Positions 1-6,531 of a DNA stretch of 6,605 nt are shown one piece after another. The position numbers and the translations under genes are program-made. Origin of the DNA: Bacteroidetes bacterium 4572_112 (GTDB lineage: Bacteria > Bacteroidota > Bacteroidia > Bacteroidales > UBA1556); assembly GCA_002254285.1 (NCBI GenBank), contig NIUZ01000118.1:1-6605 (forward strand), written 5' to 3'. The notes below the pieces were generated by a model. That model searched no databases. It was not told the origin of the DNA and was given only the letters and a program-made list of their open reading frames with translations. Position 1 is the first letter of the stretch, and every line of letters starts with the position of its first letter.

Positions 1-2
1 AA

Positions 3-164
3 TGTAGGAACACTGAAATTGATGCCAAAGTATACATGAATAAACGAGGAGATAATAATTTCCAATTAATAAATGAAGCAAAAAATAGTTATTATAAAGA
101 TTGGGCGTCTCGCAAAGAAAGATACCTTGATACAGGAGGCTATTGTTTTAAAGTTGTTGATTAG
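3..164 (+). CDS. 3' end of an unrecognised gene (5' partial)
   Basis: An open frame enters from the left edge and ends at TAG 162-164, giving about 53 residues. The peptide is hydrophilic and mixed-charge (for example KNSYYKDWASRKERYLDTGG) and ends in CFKVVD, with no membrane segment. An internal ATG at 36 could start a shorter peptide, but nothing supports it. I do not recognise the family. The next short frame (192-362) is in the same reading frame, separated by stops at 162 and 180. The two could therefore be pieces of one decayed gene, although their sequences do not suggest a single known domain. Being a real C-terminus is plausible, not proven. Confidence 0.4.
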   Translation, partial: CRNTEIDAKVYMNKRGDNNFQLINEAKNSYYKDWASRKERYLDTGGYCFKVVD

Positions 165-191
165 TCTATATGTGATTATTAATTTTGTTTT

Positions 192-362
192 ATGAAAGAA
201 AATTACGAGCTGGCTCATTCATCACATTATACCAAAGTAGGCATTGCATATTGGACAGCTCTTGCTACTAACGAGATACTAGCCAATGTCCATGGTAATG
301 AGTACAGCCCAGGTCCAGGTAGAATAGCCATTTGCGAATCTTGGGCTGAGCATATTTCTTAA
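192..362 (+). pseudogene. Fragment of a zinc-metalloprotease-like Bacteroidota protein
   Basis: A 56-codon frame from ATG 192 to TAA 360-362. The peptide holds YELAHSSHYTKVGIAYW near its start and ICESWAEHIS at its end. From memory, Bacteroidota have a family of large putative lipoproteins with a zinc site HELAHxSHYxxVG, followed some 30-40 residues later by a conserved E-(S/A)-W-(A/G)-E-H block; this peptide matches that spacing. Here the first zinc-site His is Tyr (TAC, one base from CAC), there is no secretion signal or upstream domain, and the frame stops right after the ESWAEH block where the family would continue. It therefore looks like a remnant broken at both ends. The upstream in-frame stop at 180-182 limits extension. 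A small functional protein is possible but unlikely. Confidence 0.5.
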
Positions 363-379
363 ATTATCGTCTAGATTAA

Positions 380-415
380 AACTTAAAAAACAATCAAGAA
401 TTATTGTTTTAAGTT
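380..415. repeat. AT-rich inverted repeat, possible weak terminator
   Basis: The arms AACTTAAAAAACAAT (380-394) and ATTGTTTTAAGTT (403-415) pair over 13 bp with a two-base A bulge around an 8-base loop. It lies 18 bases after the stop of the 192-362 fragment, where a terminator would be expected. The stem has few G-C pairs and no T-run follows on the plus strand, so termination is uncertain. Confidence 0.35.
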
Positions 416-505
416 GTATAATAGGCATTCTGCTACTTTAATTTAACTCAATACCCCTCACTTTATAACTTTCCAAAAATCCCATAATTATAACGAACTA
501 TTTAA

Positions 506-513
506 TAAATTTG
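506..513 (+). promoter_or_regulatory. Candidate Bacteroidota -7 element (TAnnTTTG)
   Basis: TAAATTTG matches the Bacteroidota sigma-ABfr -7 consensus TAnnTTTG exactly. No clear TTTG or TTG lies about 19-21 bases upstream at the -33 position, so the match could be chance in AT-rich DNA. If used, it would give a leader of roughly 190 nt before ATG 710. Confidence 0.25.
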
Positions 514-606
514 CAAACTGGAAATTTAGCTATATTTTTAAATCTACCCATTAATGAAATAATAATTTTAGAGTGAAAAGTAAGATGTACTAATGGGCAA
601 ATTTTA

Positions 607-624
607 GTATGAAACGTATGAAAC
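607..624 (+). repeat. Two tandem copies of a 9-bp unit
   Basis: GTATGAAAC occurs twice head to tail (607-615 and 616-624), followed by GAG. It lies about 85 bases before the probable original start of the operon's first gene. Tandem short repeats in a leader may be regulator binding sites, but no known operator is recognised. Confidence 0.3.
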
Positions 625-676
625 GAGCATGACAAAATAATTATTTAACTCACAATAGAATGATTATTTTTTTCAT

Positions 677-694
677 GCGACCACATATGGCCGC
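677..694. promoter_or_regulatory. Imperfect palindrome before the operon start
   Basis: GCGACC (677-682) and GGCCGC (689-694) form an inverted repeat with one mismatch around ACATAT. It ends 15 bases before ATG 710. It is the most GC-rich patch of an otherwise AT-rich leader, so it could be an operator or a small RNA hairpin at the 5' end of the coding region. This is position-based inference only. Confidence 0.25.
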
Positions 695-709
695 TAAAAA
701 TATAAACAT

Positions 710-744
710 ATGAAACAACTATAGTATTTAGTGTATTCATTTTT
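710..744 (+). other. Frameshifted signal-peptide start of the neopullulanase gene
   Basis: ATG 710 opens M-K-Q-L and then meets TAG at 722. The frame of the downstream enzyme, read upstream of ATG 745, is open back to a stop at 703-705 and encodes TTIVFSVFIF, a typical hydrophobic signal core. One extra A in the AAA run at 713-715 would join them as MKTTIVFSVFIFMNIKAQ, a well-formed signal peptide with cleavage likely after Ala17 (Ile at -3, Ala at -1) and mature Gln-Gln-Val. A TAAAA element (695-699), which resembles the flavobacterial ribosome-site consensus, lies about 10 bases before ATG 710. This suggests 710 is the ancestral start and that a base was lost or miscalled. Confidence 0.75.
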
Positions 745-2544
745 ATGAATATAAAAGCACAACAGGTAGAGCCTCCATTTTGGTGGGTAGGAATGAATAA
801 TGATGTGGTACAAATAATGATTCACCATGATGGAATTGCCAATTTGCAAATGAAAAGCAGCTCTGATGATGTGGAGATTTTGAAAGTGCATAAAGTTGAT
901 AATGAGAATTATGTTTTTGTTGACCTTAAAATAAAATCTACTGCCAAAGCAGGAATTATAAAATTCGATTTTTATAAGGGTAAAAAACGTCGCCCTGTTT
1001 ATACTTTCGATTATGAGTTGAAACAGAGAAGAGAAGGTTCTGCTCAGCGCAAAGGCTTTGGGCAAGAGGATGTTATGTATTTGCTAATGCCCGATAGATT
1101 TGCCAATGGCGATGCCAATAACGATAATGTAAAAGGCTATCCTGAGCAGGCTGATAGAAGCAATCCCGATGGTAGGCATGGCGGCGATTTGAAAGGGATA
1201 GAGAATAATCTCGATTATTTGCAAGATTTGGGAATTTCTGCAATCTGGTTGAATCCTGTAATGGAAAATAATATGCCAGCAGTTAGCTACCATGGTTATG
1301 CAATTACCGATTTTTATAAGGTGGATGCACGCTTTGGTAGCAATAGCGATTATCTTAAAATGGTGCAAACAGCCAATAGCAAGAAAATAAAAATAGTGAT
1401 GGATATGGTGTTCAATCACTGTGCTTCGGAGCATTATTGGATGAATGATATGCCCGATAGTAGCTGGATTCATAATTTTCCAGAATTTACTCGCTCTAAT
1501 TATCGTGGAGGTACATTAATGGACCCTCATGCTAGTAATTACGACAAAAAAATAATGAGCCATGGCTGGTTTGATAAAACCATGCCCGACCTGGATCAAA
1601 CAAATCCATATTTGGCAAAATATCTTATTCAAAATAGTATTTGGTGGGTAGAATATGCCGACCTTGGTGGTATCAGAATGGATACTTATCCTTATGCCGA
1701 CCACGATTTTATGAACGAATGGGTAGCGGCAGTTTATAACGAATATCCCAACTTTAATATAGTAGGAGAGGCGTGGTTGCAAACAGTTGCCAATACTGCT
1801 TATTTCCAAAATAATACTTTTGCTGATAAAAAAGCCGTTTCTAAGCTCAATACTGTTACCGATTTCCCTCTTTGCTATGCAATGAATTCGGCTTTTAATG
1901 AGCAAGACTCATGGACCGATGGTGTAGCAAGTTTGTATATGACTTTGGCGCAGGATTTTGTGTATTCCAATGCCGATAGCAATCTTATTTTCCTTGAAAA
2001 CCACGATATCGATAGATTTGCTTCAAATATAAATGGAGATTTCGATAAGTGGAAAATGGGAATGACTTTTCTTATGACCACTCGTGGAATTCCTATGATA
2101 TATTATGGTGGTGAATTTATGACCGAGGGTAGAGGGCAAAAAAGCCACGGATATATGCGTACCGATTTCCCTGGAGGATGGGAAGGTGATTCGGTAAATG
2201 TATTTACTGGAACAAATATGAGTGAAAAGCAGGTGAAATCATTGGCTTTTTCGAAATACCTTCTGAAACTAAGAAACGAACATACTGCTTTACAAACAGG
2301 AAAACTTACACATTATATTCCCAAGGATAGCTATTATATTTATTTCCGAAGCAATGCCGAGGAAAGCTTCATGATTGTGCTTAATAACTCTGATAAGGAA
2401 TATAGTTTATCTTTACACGACTTTGCAGAATCGCTTGATGGTTATTCTAGAATAAAAAATGCATCAGATGATAATATATCTGATATTAAGGATAAAGTAA
2501 TGCTGGATGCAAAGAGTGCAACAATATTTCAATTGTTTAAATAA
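745..2544 (+). CDS. SusA-like neopullulanase / cyclomaltodextrinase (GH13)
   Basis: Predicted to hydrolyse alpha-1,4 bonds in pullulan, cyclodextrins or imported malto-oligosaccharides, like periplasmic SusA. Residues about 7-95 form the N-terminal cyclomaltodextrinase beta domain, opening with the hallmark EPPFWWVGM (9-17). The catalytic barrel spans about 105-515 and a C-terminal beta domain about 525-599. DRFANGDANND (117-127) looks like the usual calcium loop. All GH13 motifs are present: YHGY (182-185), DMVFNH (220-225), GIRMD with nucleophile Asp313, GEAW with acid/base Glu342, and ENHD with Asp421. Region V reads MPDLD (280-284), between the amylase LPDLD and neopullulanase MP(K/D)LN forms. 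The length of 599 aa fits the family (about 600). ATG 745 is the first usable in-frame start, but it falls inside what should be the signal peptide. The true start was probably 710, now frameshifted (611 aa if repaired). As it stands the product would lack its secretion signal and stay cytoplasmic. First gene of the operon. Confidence 0.93.
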   Translation: MNIKAQQVEPPFWWVGMNNDVVQIMIHHDGIANLQMKSSSDDVEILKVHKVDNENYVFVDLKIKSTAKAGIIKFDFYKGKKRRPVYTFDYELKQRREGSAQRKGFGQEDVMYLLMPDRFANGDANNDNVKGYPEQADRSNPDGRHGGDLKGIENNLDYLQDLGISAIWLNPVMENNMPAVSYHGYAITDFYKVDARFGSNSDYLKMVQTANSKKIKIVMDMVFNHCASEHYWMNDMPDSSWIHNFPEFTRSNYRGGTLMDPHASNYDKKIMSHGWFDKTMPDLDQTNPYLAKYLIQNSIWWVEYADLGGIRMDTYPYADHDFMNEWVAAVYNEYPNFNIVGEAWLQTVANTAYFQNNTFADKKAVSKLNTVTDFPLCYAMNSAFNEQDSWTDGVASLYMTLAQDFVYSNADSNLIFLENHDIDRFASNINGDFDKWKMGMTFLMTTRGIPMIYYGGEFMTEGRGQKSHGYMRTDFPGGWEGDSVNVFTGTNMSEKQVKSLAFSKYLLKLRNEHTALQTGKLTHYIPKDSYYIYFRSNAEESFMIVLNNSDKEYSLSLHDFAESLDGYSRIKNASDDNISDIKDKVMLDAKSATIFQLFK

Positions 2545-2558
2545 GTAAATACAATACG

Positions 2559-4904
2559 ATGAAAAATTACAAAATATTACTGCTTAGTTTACTATCTTTA
2601 TTATTGTTTTCTTGTGAAGATGATATGCAGATGGAGATTTTAGATTTTGAGAAACCTATTATTGTTCAACAATTGGATTTTGAAGCCAATATGTTGGATT
2701 TGGAATCTTTTGTGGATGGTGATGTGGATTCGGTTTTAATAAATGGTGTAAAAGGCGATTTTTATATGGATAATACCAAGCTGATATTTCATGCAGGTTT
2801 TTATTCAGAAAAGTATCTAGTGGCTAAAATTTATCAGAATGGGGAGAGTACTGATGTGATTTTGCGAAAGTCGGATAAGCGATATGTGCTTTTTAGTTAT
2901 AGCGCAAAATATGATAAAAATAAAAAATATCAGGTAGCTGGCGATTTCAATGGCTGGGCTCCTACAAATACTAATTTGCAATGGCACGATACTGCATATC
3001 AGGCTGTAATGGAGCTTACTTCAGGCAAGTATCAGTATCAAATAGTGGAAGATGGCGAGTGGAAACTCGATGAGTATAACCCTATTACAGCTCCAAATAA
3101 TCAAGGAGGAATGAACTCTGTTTTTGTGGTTGGAAGTGGCAATGAGGCTAAACTTCAACTTTCAACAGAGAGTTATACTGACAATAATATCAGCTTTAGT
3201 ATTAATGATACAAATGCTAATATAATTGTGATGTTCAATAATAAAGATATTAGCTCAGAGCTGAAAAAAGGCGATATGCTTAATATCAATATTCCTGAAA
3301 TTGCTAAGCAATATGAGCTTTCTTATATTCGTGTATTTGCCTTTAATGCCAATGGCATTGCCAACGATCTTATGATTCCTTTGGTATATGGCAAAGTGAG
3401 TACTTCCATTACAGAATTGCCACGTACAGCATGGCAAACCAATATATTATATAATGTGTTTGTGGATAGATTTTTTGATGGAAATCCTGAAAATAATAAC
3501 TCACTTCCTGATAGCATAGTGCTGCCTGCTGCCAATTATAATGGTGGTGATATGGAAGGTATTATGGATAAAATTGATGCTGATTATTTTTCGGAACTTG
3601 GTGTAAATTCTTTATGGTTGTCGCCATTGGTTAAAAACGTGGAAGGTGCTTATGGCTATTGGCCTGATCCTAAAACGAAATTTTCGGCATACCACGGTTA
3701 TTGGCCGGTTTCCTTTACTCAGATAAATCCACATTTCGGTGATTCTGACGACTTGCATAATCTTGTGGCAGCAGTTCATAATGATGATATGAATATTTTA
3801 CTTGATTTTGTTGCTAATCATGTGCATCAAGATCATCCATTTATAAAAGCTCATCCCGAATATGCTACAGAATTGCATTTGCCTGATGGCACACTAAATC
3901 TTGAGCGTTGGGACGAATATAGACTTACTACTTGGTTTGATAAATTTTTGCCTAGCCTAAATCTAGAGAACGAAAAGGTTTCTAAAACGGTGGCTGATTC
4001 TGCTACATGGTGGATTACGGAATACGATATTGATGGTTTCCGCCACGATGCAGCTAAGCATGTGCCTCTTTCATTCTGGAAAAGACTTACTCGTGAGATT
4101 AGAGATAAGGTGGTTCTCAAAAATGATAAGCAGGTCTATCAATTGGGCGAAACATATGGAAATAGCGAATTAATAGGTAGTTATGTGAATAATGGAATGC
4201 TGAATGCACAATTCGATTTCAATGTTTACGATGCTGCTGTTGGCGTATTTGCTGGCGATAATTCCATGAATACTTTGGCTGAGCGATTGGAGGAAAGTCT
4301 GAATGTATATGGTAGTCATAATGTGATGGCATATATCACAGGAAACCAAGATAGGGGAAGATTTATTTCCTATGCCGGTGGTGACCTTAAGTTCGATGAG
4401 GATGCAAAGGAAGCTGGCTGGACTCGTAAGATTGGTGTTGGTGATGATGTTGGATATTTGAAATTGCAACAGCTTATGGCTTTTAATATGAGTATTCCTG
4501 GCATTCCTGTTATATACTATGGCGATGAGTTTGGTATGGCCGGAGGAAACGACCCCGATTGCCGACGTATGATGCGCTTTGATAATCAACTTACGGAAAA
4601 AGAGAAAATTAACCTTGAGGTTACAAAAATACTTATTGCAATTCGTAAATCGAATATGGCTCTACTTTATGGTGATGTGGTAAGTATTACACCTAATAAC
4701 TCCACATTGATTATTCATAGAAAGTACTTCGATAATGAAGTCTATTCTGTGTTTAATACCTCTGACCAAGAGCAGCAAGTAAACATTAGCATTAAAGGAA
4801 ATGCAAAAAAATATAAAACTAGTTTTGGTAATAAAATGACTGTAAAAAATAATGTTTTGACCATAACTATTGCTCCTAACTCATTTGAAATAATTATTAA
4901 ATAG
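2559..4904 (+). CDS. Surface alpha-amylase-like lipoprotein (GH13 with CBM48-like module)
   Basis: Predicted endo-acting alpha-glucanase on starch or glycogen. It starts with a lipoprotein signal (KILLLSLLSLLLFSC, lipidated Cys19) followed by Glu-Asp-Asp, resembling the acidic Bacteroidota signal for outer-surface export. Residues about 25-108 are an unassigned beta-rich domain. Residues 109-192 resemble a CBM48/glycogen-binding module (VAGDFNGW 126-133, later Trp168). About 205-280 looks like another Ig-like domain. The catalytic barrel spans about 290-700 and a C-terminal beta domain 700-781. GH13 motifs: YHGY (378-381), DFVANH (416-421), LPSLN (464-468), GFRHD with nucleophile Asp497, GETYG with acid/base Glu531, and GNQD with Asp598. 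Region IV carries Gln597 where His is usual, which may alter substrate binding at subsite -1. The only other Cys is 668. At 781 aa it is long for an amylase because of the three N-terminal domains. It starts 14 bp after the upstream stop and so is co-transcribed. The exact GH13 subfamily and product range cannot be told. Confidence 0.9.
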   Translation: MKNYKILLLSLLSLLLFSCEDDMQMEILDFEKPIIVQQLDFEANMLDLESFVDGDVDSVLINGVKGDFYMDNTKLIFHAGFYSEKYLVAKIYQNGESTDVILRKSDKRYVLFSYSAKYDKNKKYQVAGDFNGWAPTNTNLQWHDTAYQAVMELTSGKYQYQIVEDGEWKLDEYNPITAPNNQGGMNSVFVVGSGNEAKLQLSTESYTDNNISFSINDTNANIIVMFNNKDISSELKKGDMLNINIPEIAKQYELSYIRVFAFNANGIANDLMIPLVYGKVSTSITELPRTAWQTNILYNVFVDRFFDGNPENNNSLPDSIVLPAANYNGGDMEGIMDKIDADYFSELGVNSLWLSPLVKNVEGAYGYWPDPKTKFSAYHGYWPVSFTQINPHFGDSDDLHNLVAAVHNDDMNILLDFVANHVHQDHPFIKAHPEYATELHLPDGTLNLERWDEYRLTTWFDKFLPSLNLENEKVSKTVADSATWWITEYDIDGFRHDAAKHVPLSFWKRLTREIRDKVVLKNDKQVYQLGETYGNSELIGSYVNNGMLNAQFDFNVYDAAVGVFAGDNSMNTLAERLEESLNVYGSHNVMAYITGNQDRGRFISYAGGDLKFDEDAKEAGWTRKIGVGDDVGYLKLQQLMAFNMSIPGIPVIYYGDEFGMAGGNDPDCRRMMRFDNQLTEKEKINLEVTKILIAIRKSNMALLYGDVVSITPNNSTLIIHRKYFDNEVYSVFNTSDQEQQVNISIKGNAKKYKTSFGNKMTVKNNVLTITIAPNSFEIIIK

Positions 4905-4927
4905 AAAACAAATAAACTTAACAAATA

Positions 4928-6301
4928 ATGAAGAATATGAAATTATTAATGATACTGGCAGTGTCTATATTTGCCATATCATGTGCATCTGATTCACCGA
5001 AGGAAACGGTGATTGAAAAGACTGAAACCGCTATTGTGAATCACACAATGTATCCCGAATGGAGTGCAAACTCTAATATTTATGAAGTAAATATCCGTCA
5101 ATATACTCAAGAGGGAACTTTTGCTGCTTTTGATAAGCATATTGATAGATTGGCAGATATGGGAGTAGATATTTTATGGTTTATGCCAATTTCTCCCATT
5201 GGCGAAAAGAACAGAAAAGAGGGCTTAGGTTCATATTATTCTGTAAAAGATTATACTGCTGTAAATCCAGAGTTTGGTACTATGGACGATTTTAGAGCCG
5301 TGGTTGAGCATGCTCATGCTCGCGGAATGCATGTTATAATCGACTGGGTAGCAAATCATACTGCATGGGATCATGAGTGGGTAACAAATCACCCCGATTG
5401 GTACGAAATGAAGGATAGCGTAATGGTTGCGCCTTTTGATTGGACAGATGTAGTGCAGCTTAATTATGACAATAAAGACTTACGTACTGCCATGACTCAG
5501 GAAATGGAGTTTTGGGTAGATAGTTTCAATATTGATGGTTTCCGTTGCGATGTAGCATCAATGGTGCCTACCGATTTTTGGGATAGTACAAGAGCTGTGC
5601 TAAATCAAAAGAAAGATGTTTTTATGCTTGCCGAGGCTGAGGAGCCAGAGTTGAATAAAAACGCTTTTGAGAGTAGTTATGCTTGGGCAATGCATCATAA
5701 AATGGCAGATGTAGCCAAAGGAGATACCGTAGCTCAAGTATTGATGTCGCAAGTGAATAAGGATCAAGAGAAATTTGGTGATGATACTTACCTAATGCAA
5801 TTTACTACTAATCATGACGAAAATTCGTGGAATGGTACTGAGTTTGAGAAAATGGGCGATGCTTATCAAATTATGTCAGCATTGACATATGTAGTGCCTG
5901 GTATGCCACTTATTTATAATGGACAGGAGTCAAAAAATACGAAGCGACTTTTATTCTTCGAAAAAGACCAAATTGATTGGAAAAACTATGAGCTAGCAGA
6001 TTATTATACATCTATGAATACTCTAAAGAAAAACAATAAAGCCCTTTGGAATGGTATTTATGGTGGTGATTTTAATGTATTGAAAACAGATAATGAATCA
6101 GTATTATCATTCAGCCGTTTGTTAGAAGATAATAGCGTTGTTTTTATCGGAAACTTTAGCCCACAGTCTGTTGAAGTAAATTTGACTGTGGCTAATGCAA
6201 AGGGAGAATACACAAACTATGTTACTAAAGAAAAAGTTGAAATAAATAATGAATATAAACTTGAGCTAGGAGCTTGGGAATATGTTATTTTGGTGAAGTA
6301 A
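4928..6301 (+). CDS. Compact alpha-amylase-family lipoprotein (GH13)
   Basis: Predicted alpha-glucan or malto-oligosaccharide hydrolase anchored in a membrane. The start has a lipoprotein signal (MKLLMILAVSIFAISC, Cys19) followed by Ala-Ser-Asp-Ser, without the strongly acidic stretch of the previous gene, so periplasmic facing is more likely. ATG 4928 was chosen; the ATG three codons later would work equally well for the signal. A Ser/Glu/Lys/Thr linker (20-40) leads to the barrel (about 45-375) and a short C-terminal beta domain (380-457). Motifs: DWVANH (139-144), VVQLN (175-179), GFRCD with nucleophile Asp208, LAEAE with Glu236 as likely acid/base, and TTNHDENS with Asp297. Two usual features differ: region III has Ala, not Gly, before Glu236, and the YHGY-type motif is replaced by GSYYSVKDY (101-109). 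From memory both are normal in a Bacteroidota branch with TTNHDENSWNGTE. There is no carbohydrate-binding module. It is the last gene of the operon, 23 bp after its neighbour, and is followed by a terminator. Confidence 0.9.
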   Translation: MKNMKLLMILAVSIFAISCASDSPKETVIEKTETAIVNHTMYPEWSANSNIYEVNIRQYTQEGTFAAFDKHIDRLADMGVDILWFMPISPIGEKNRKEGLGSYYSVKDYTAVNPEFGTMDDFRAVVEHAHARGMHVIIDWVANHTAWDHEWVTNHPDWYEMKDSVMVAPFDWTDVVQLNYDNKDLRTAMTQEMEFWVDSFNIDGFRCDVASMVPTDFWDSTRAVLNQKKDVFMLAEAEEPELNKNAFESSYAWAMHHKMADVAKGDTVAQVLMSQVNKDQEKFGDDTYLMQFTTNHDENSWNGTEFEKMGDAYQIMSALTYVVPGMPLIYNGQESKNTKRLLFFEKDQIDWKNYELADYYTSMNTLKKNNKALWNGIYGGDFNVLKTDNESVLSFSRLLEDNSVVFIGNFSPQSVEVNLTVANAKGEYTNYVTKEKVEINNEYKLELGAWEYVILVK

Positions 6302-6325
6302 TATTCTGTAATAAAGTATTTTATG

Positions 6326-6364
6326 AAAAAGAGAAATCAATTATGTTTGGTTTCTCTTTTTTTT
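6326..6364 (+). terminator. Rho-independent terminator of the GH13 operon
   Basis: The arms AAAAGAGAAATC (6327-6338) and GGTTTCTCTTTT (6349-6360) form a 12-bp stem with one G-U pair around a 10-base loop, and the T-run continues to 6364. It begins about 25 bases after the stop of the third GH13 gene. Because the 5' arm starts with an A-run, it could also work on the minus strand. Confidence 0.85.
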
Positions 6365-6426
6365 GTGGAATAAGTTTATAAGCTTAAAAATAATATGGAT
6401 AGAACTACCAACTAAACAATTAAATA

Positions 6427-6441
6427 ATACCAATTTGGTAT
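6427..6441. repeat. Perfect short palindrome at the left tip of the element
   Basis: ATACCAATTTGGTAT has 7-bp perfect arms around one central T. It includes the outermost AATACC of the larger inverted repeat, whose partner at the right tip is GGTATT (6596-6601). Most of the palindrome is the segment missing from the right arm, so the tips are asymmetric. Confidence 0.6.
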
Positions 6442-6508
6442 CAAAATACGCTATAAATAAATTGGAATATATTTTCCTATTAGAAGGCAAAAATTATTTG
6501 CAAAAAAG

Positions 6509-6531
6509 CCTGTACTGAGCATGTCGAAGTA
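6509..6531. repeat. Core motif of the inverted-repeat element
   Basis: Between the two long arms lies CTGAGCATGTCGAAG (6515-6529), preceded by CCTGTA. From memory, very similar strings (CTGAGCTTGTCGAAG and its complement) recur in intergenic repeats of many Bacteroidota genomes. This is the main reason to read the whole 3' region as a member of a dispersed repeat family. Confidence 0.5.

Larger units (their letters stand above)
363..709. other. Intergenic leader region of the GH13 operon
   Basis: This AT-rich stretch separates the gene fragments from the GH13 operon. I see no frame with protein-like composition on either strand. It holds an AT-rich inverted repeat (380-415), one -7-like motif (506-513), a spaced inverted repeat (CCCATTA 547-553 with TAATGGG 591-597), a 9-bp tandem repeat (607-624) and an imperfect palindrome (677-694). 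The operon promoter and any operator should lie here, since the next genes are tightly packed. Confidence 0.6.

Noticed and set aside
3..362. A single gene spanning both 5' fragments in one frame
   Set aside because: In-frame stops at 162 and 180 separate them and the two peptides do not clearly belong to one domain; they are listed separately, with the option of a decayed gene noted.
361..441. Short open frame after the metalloprotease fragment, in a shifted frame
   Set aside because: The peptide does not continue the family pattern and consists of low-complexity Lys/Leu/Ile codons across the inverted repeat.
710..724. Programmed -1 frameshifting as a normal way to make the secreted enzyme
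   Set aside because: ATGAAACAACTATAG has no X-XXY-YYZ slippery heptamer and I see no strong structure just downstream. A lost base is simpler.
694..2081. Several minus-strand open frames of 68-129 codons opposite the first GH13 gene
   Set aside because: Their peptides have no domain or motif. They lie opposite a gene with complete GH13 motifs and arise from its codon composition.
2559..4904. Second GH13 gene as a glycogen branching or debranching enzyme because of its CBM48-like module
   Set aside because: The lipoprotein signal and surface-type residues argue for extracellular attack, and the GH13 motifs (LPSLN, GFRHD, GETYG) are not those of branching enzymes or pullulanases as I know them.
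3255..4924. Minus-strand open frames of 60-139 codons opposite the second GH13 gene
   Set aside because: They overlap one another in different frames, show no protein-like signature, and lie opposite a clearly coding gene.
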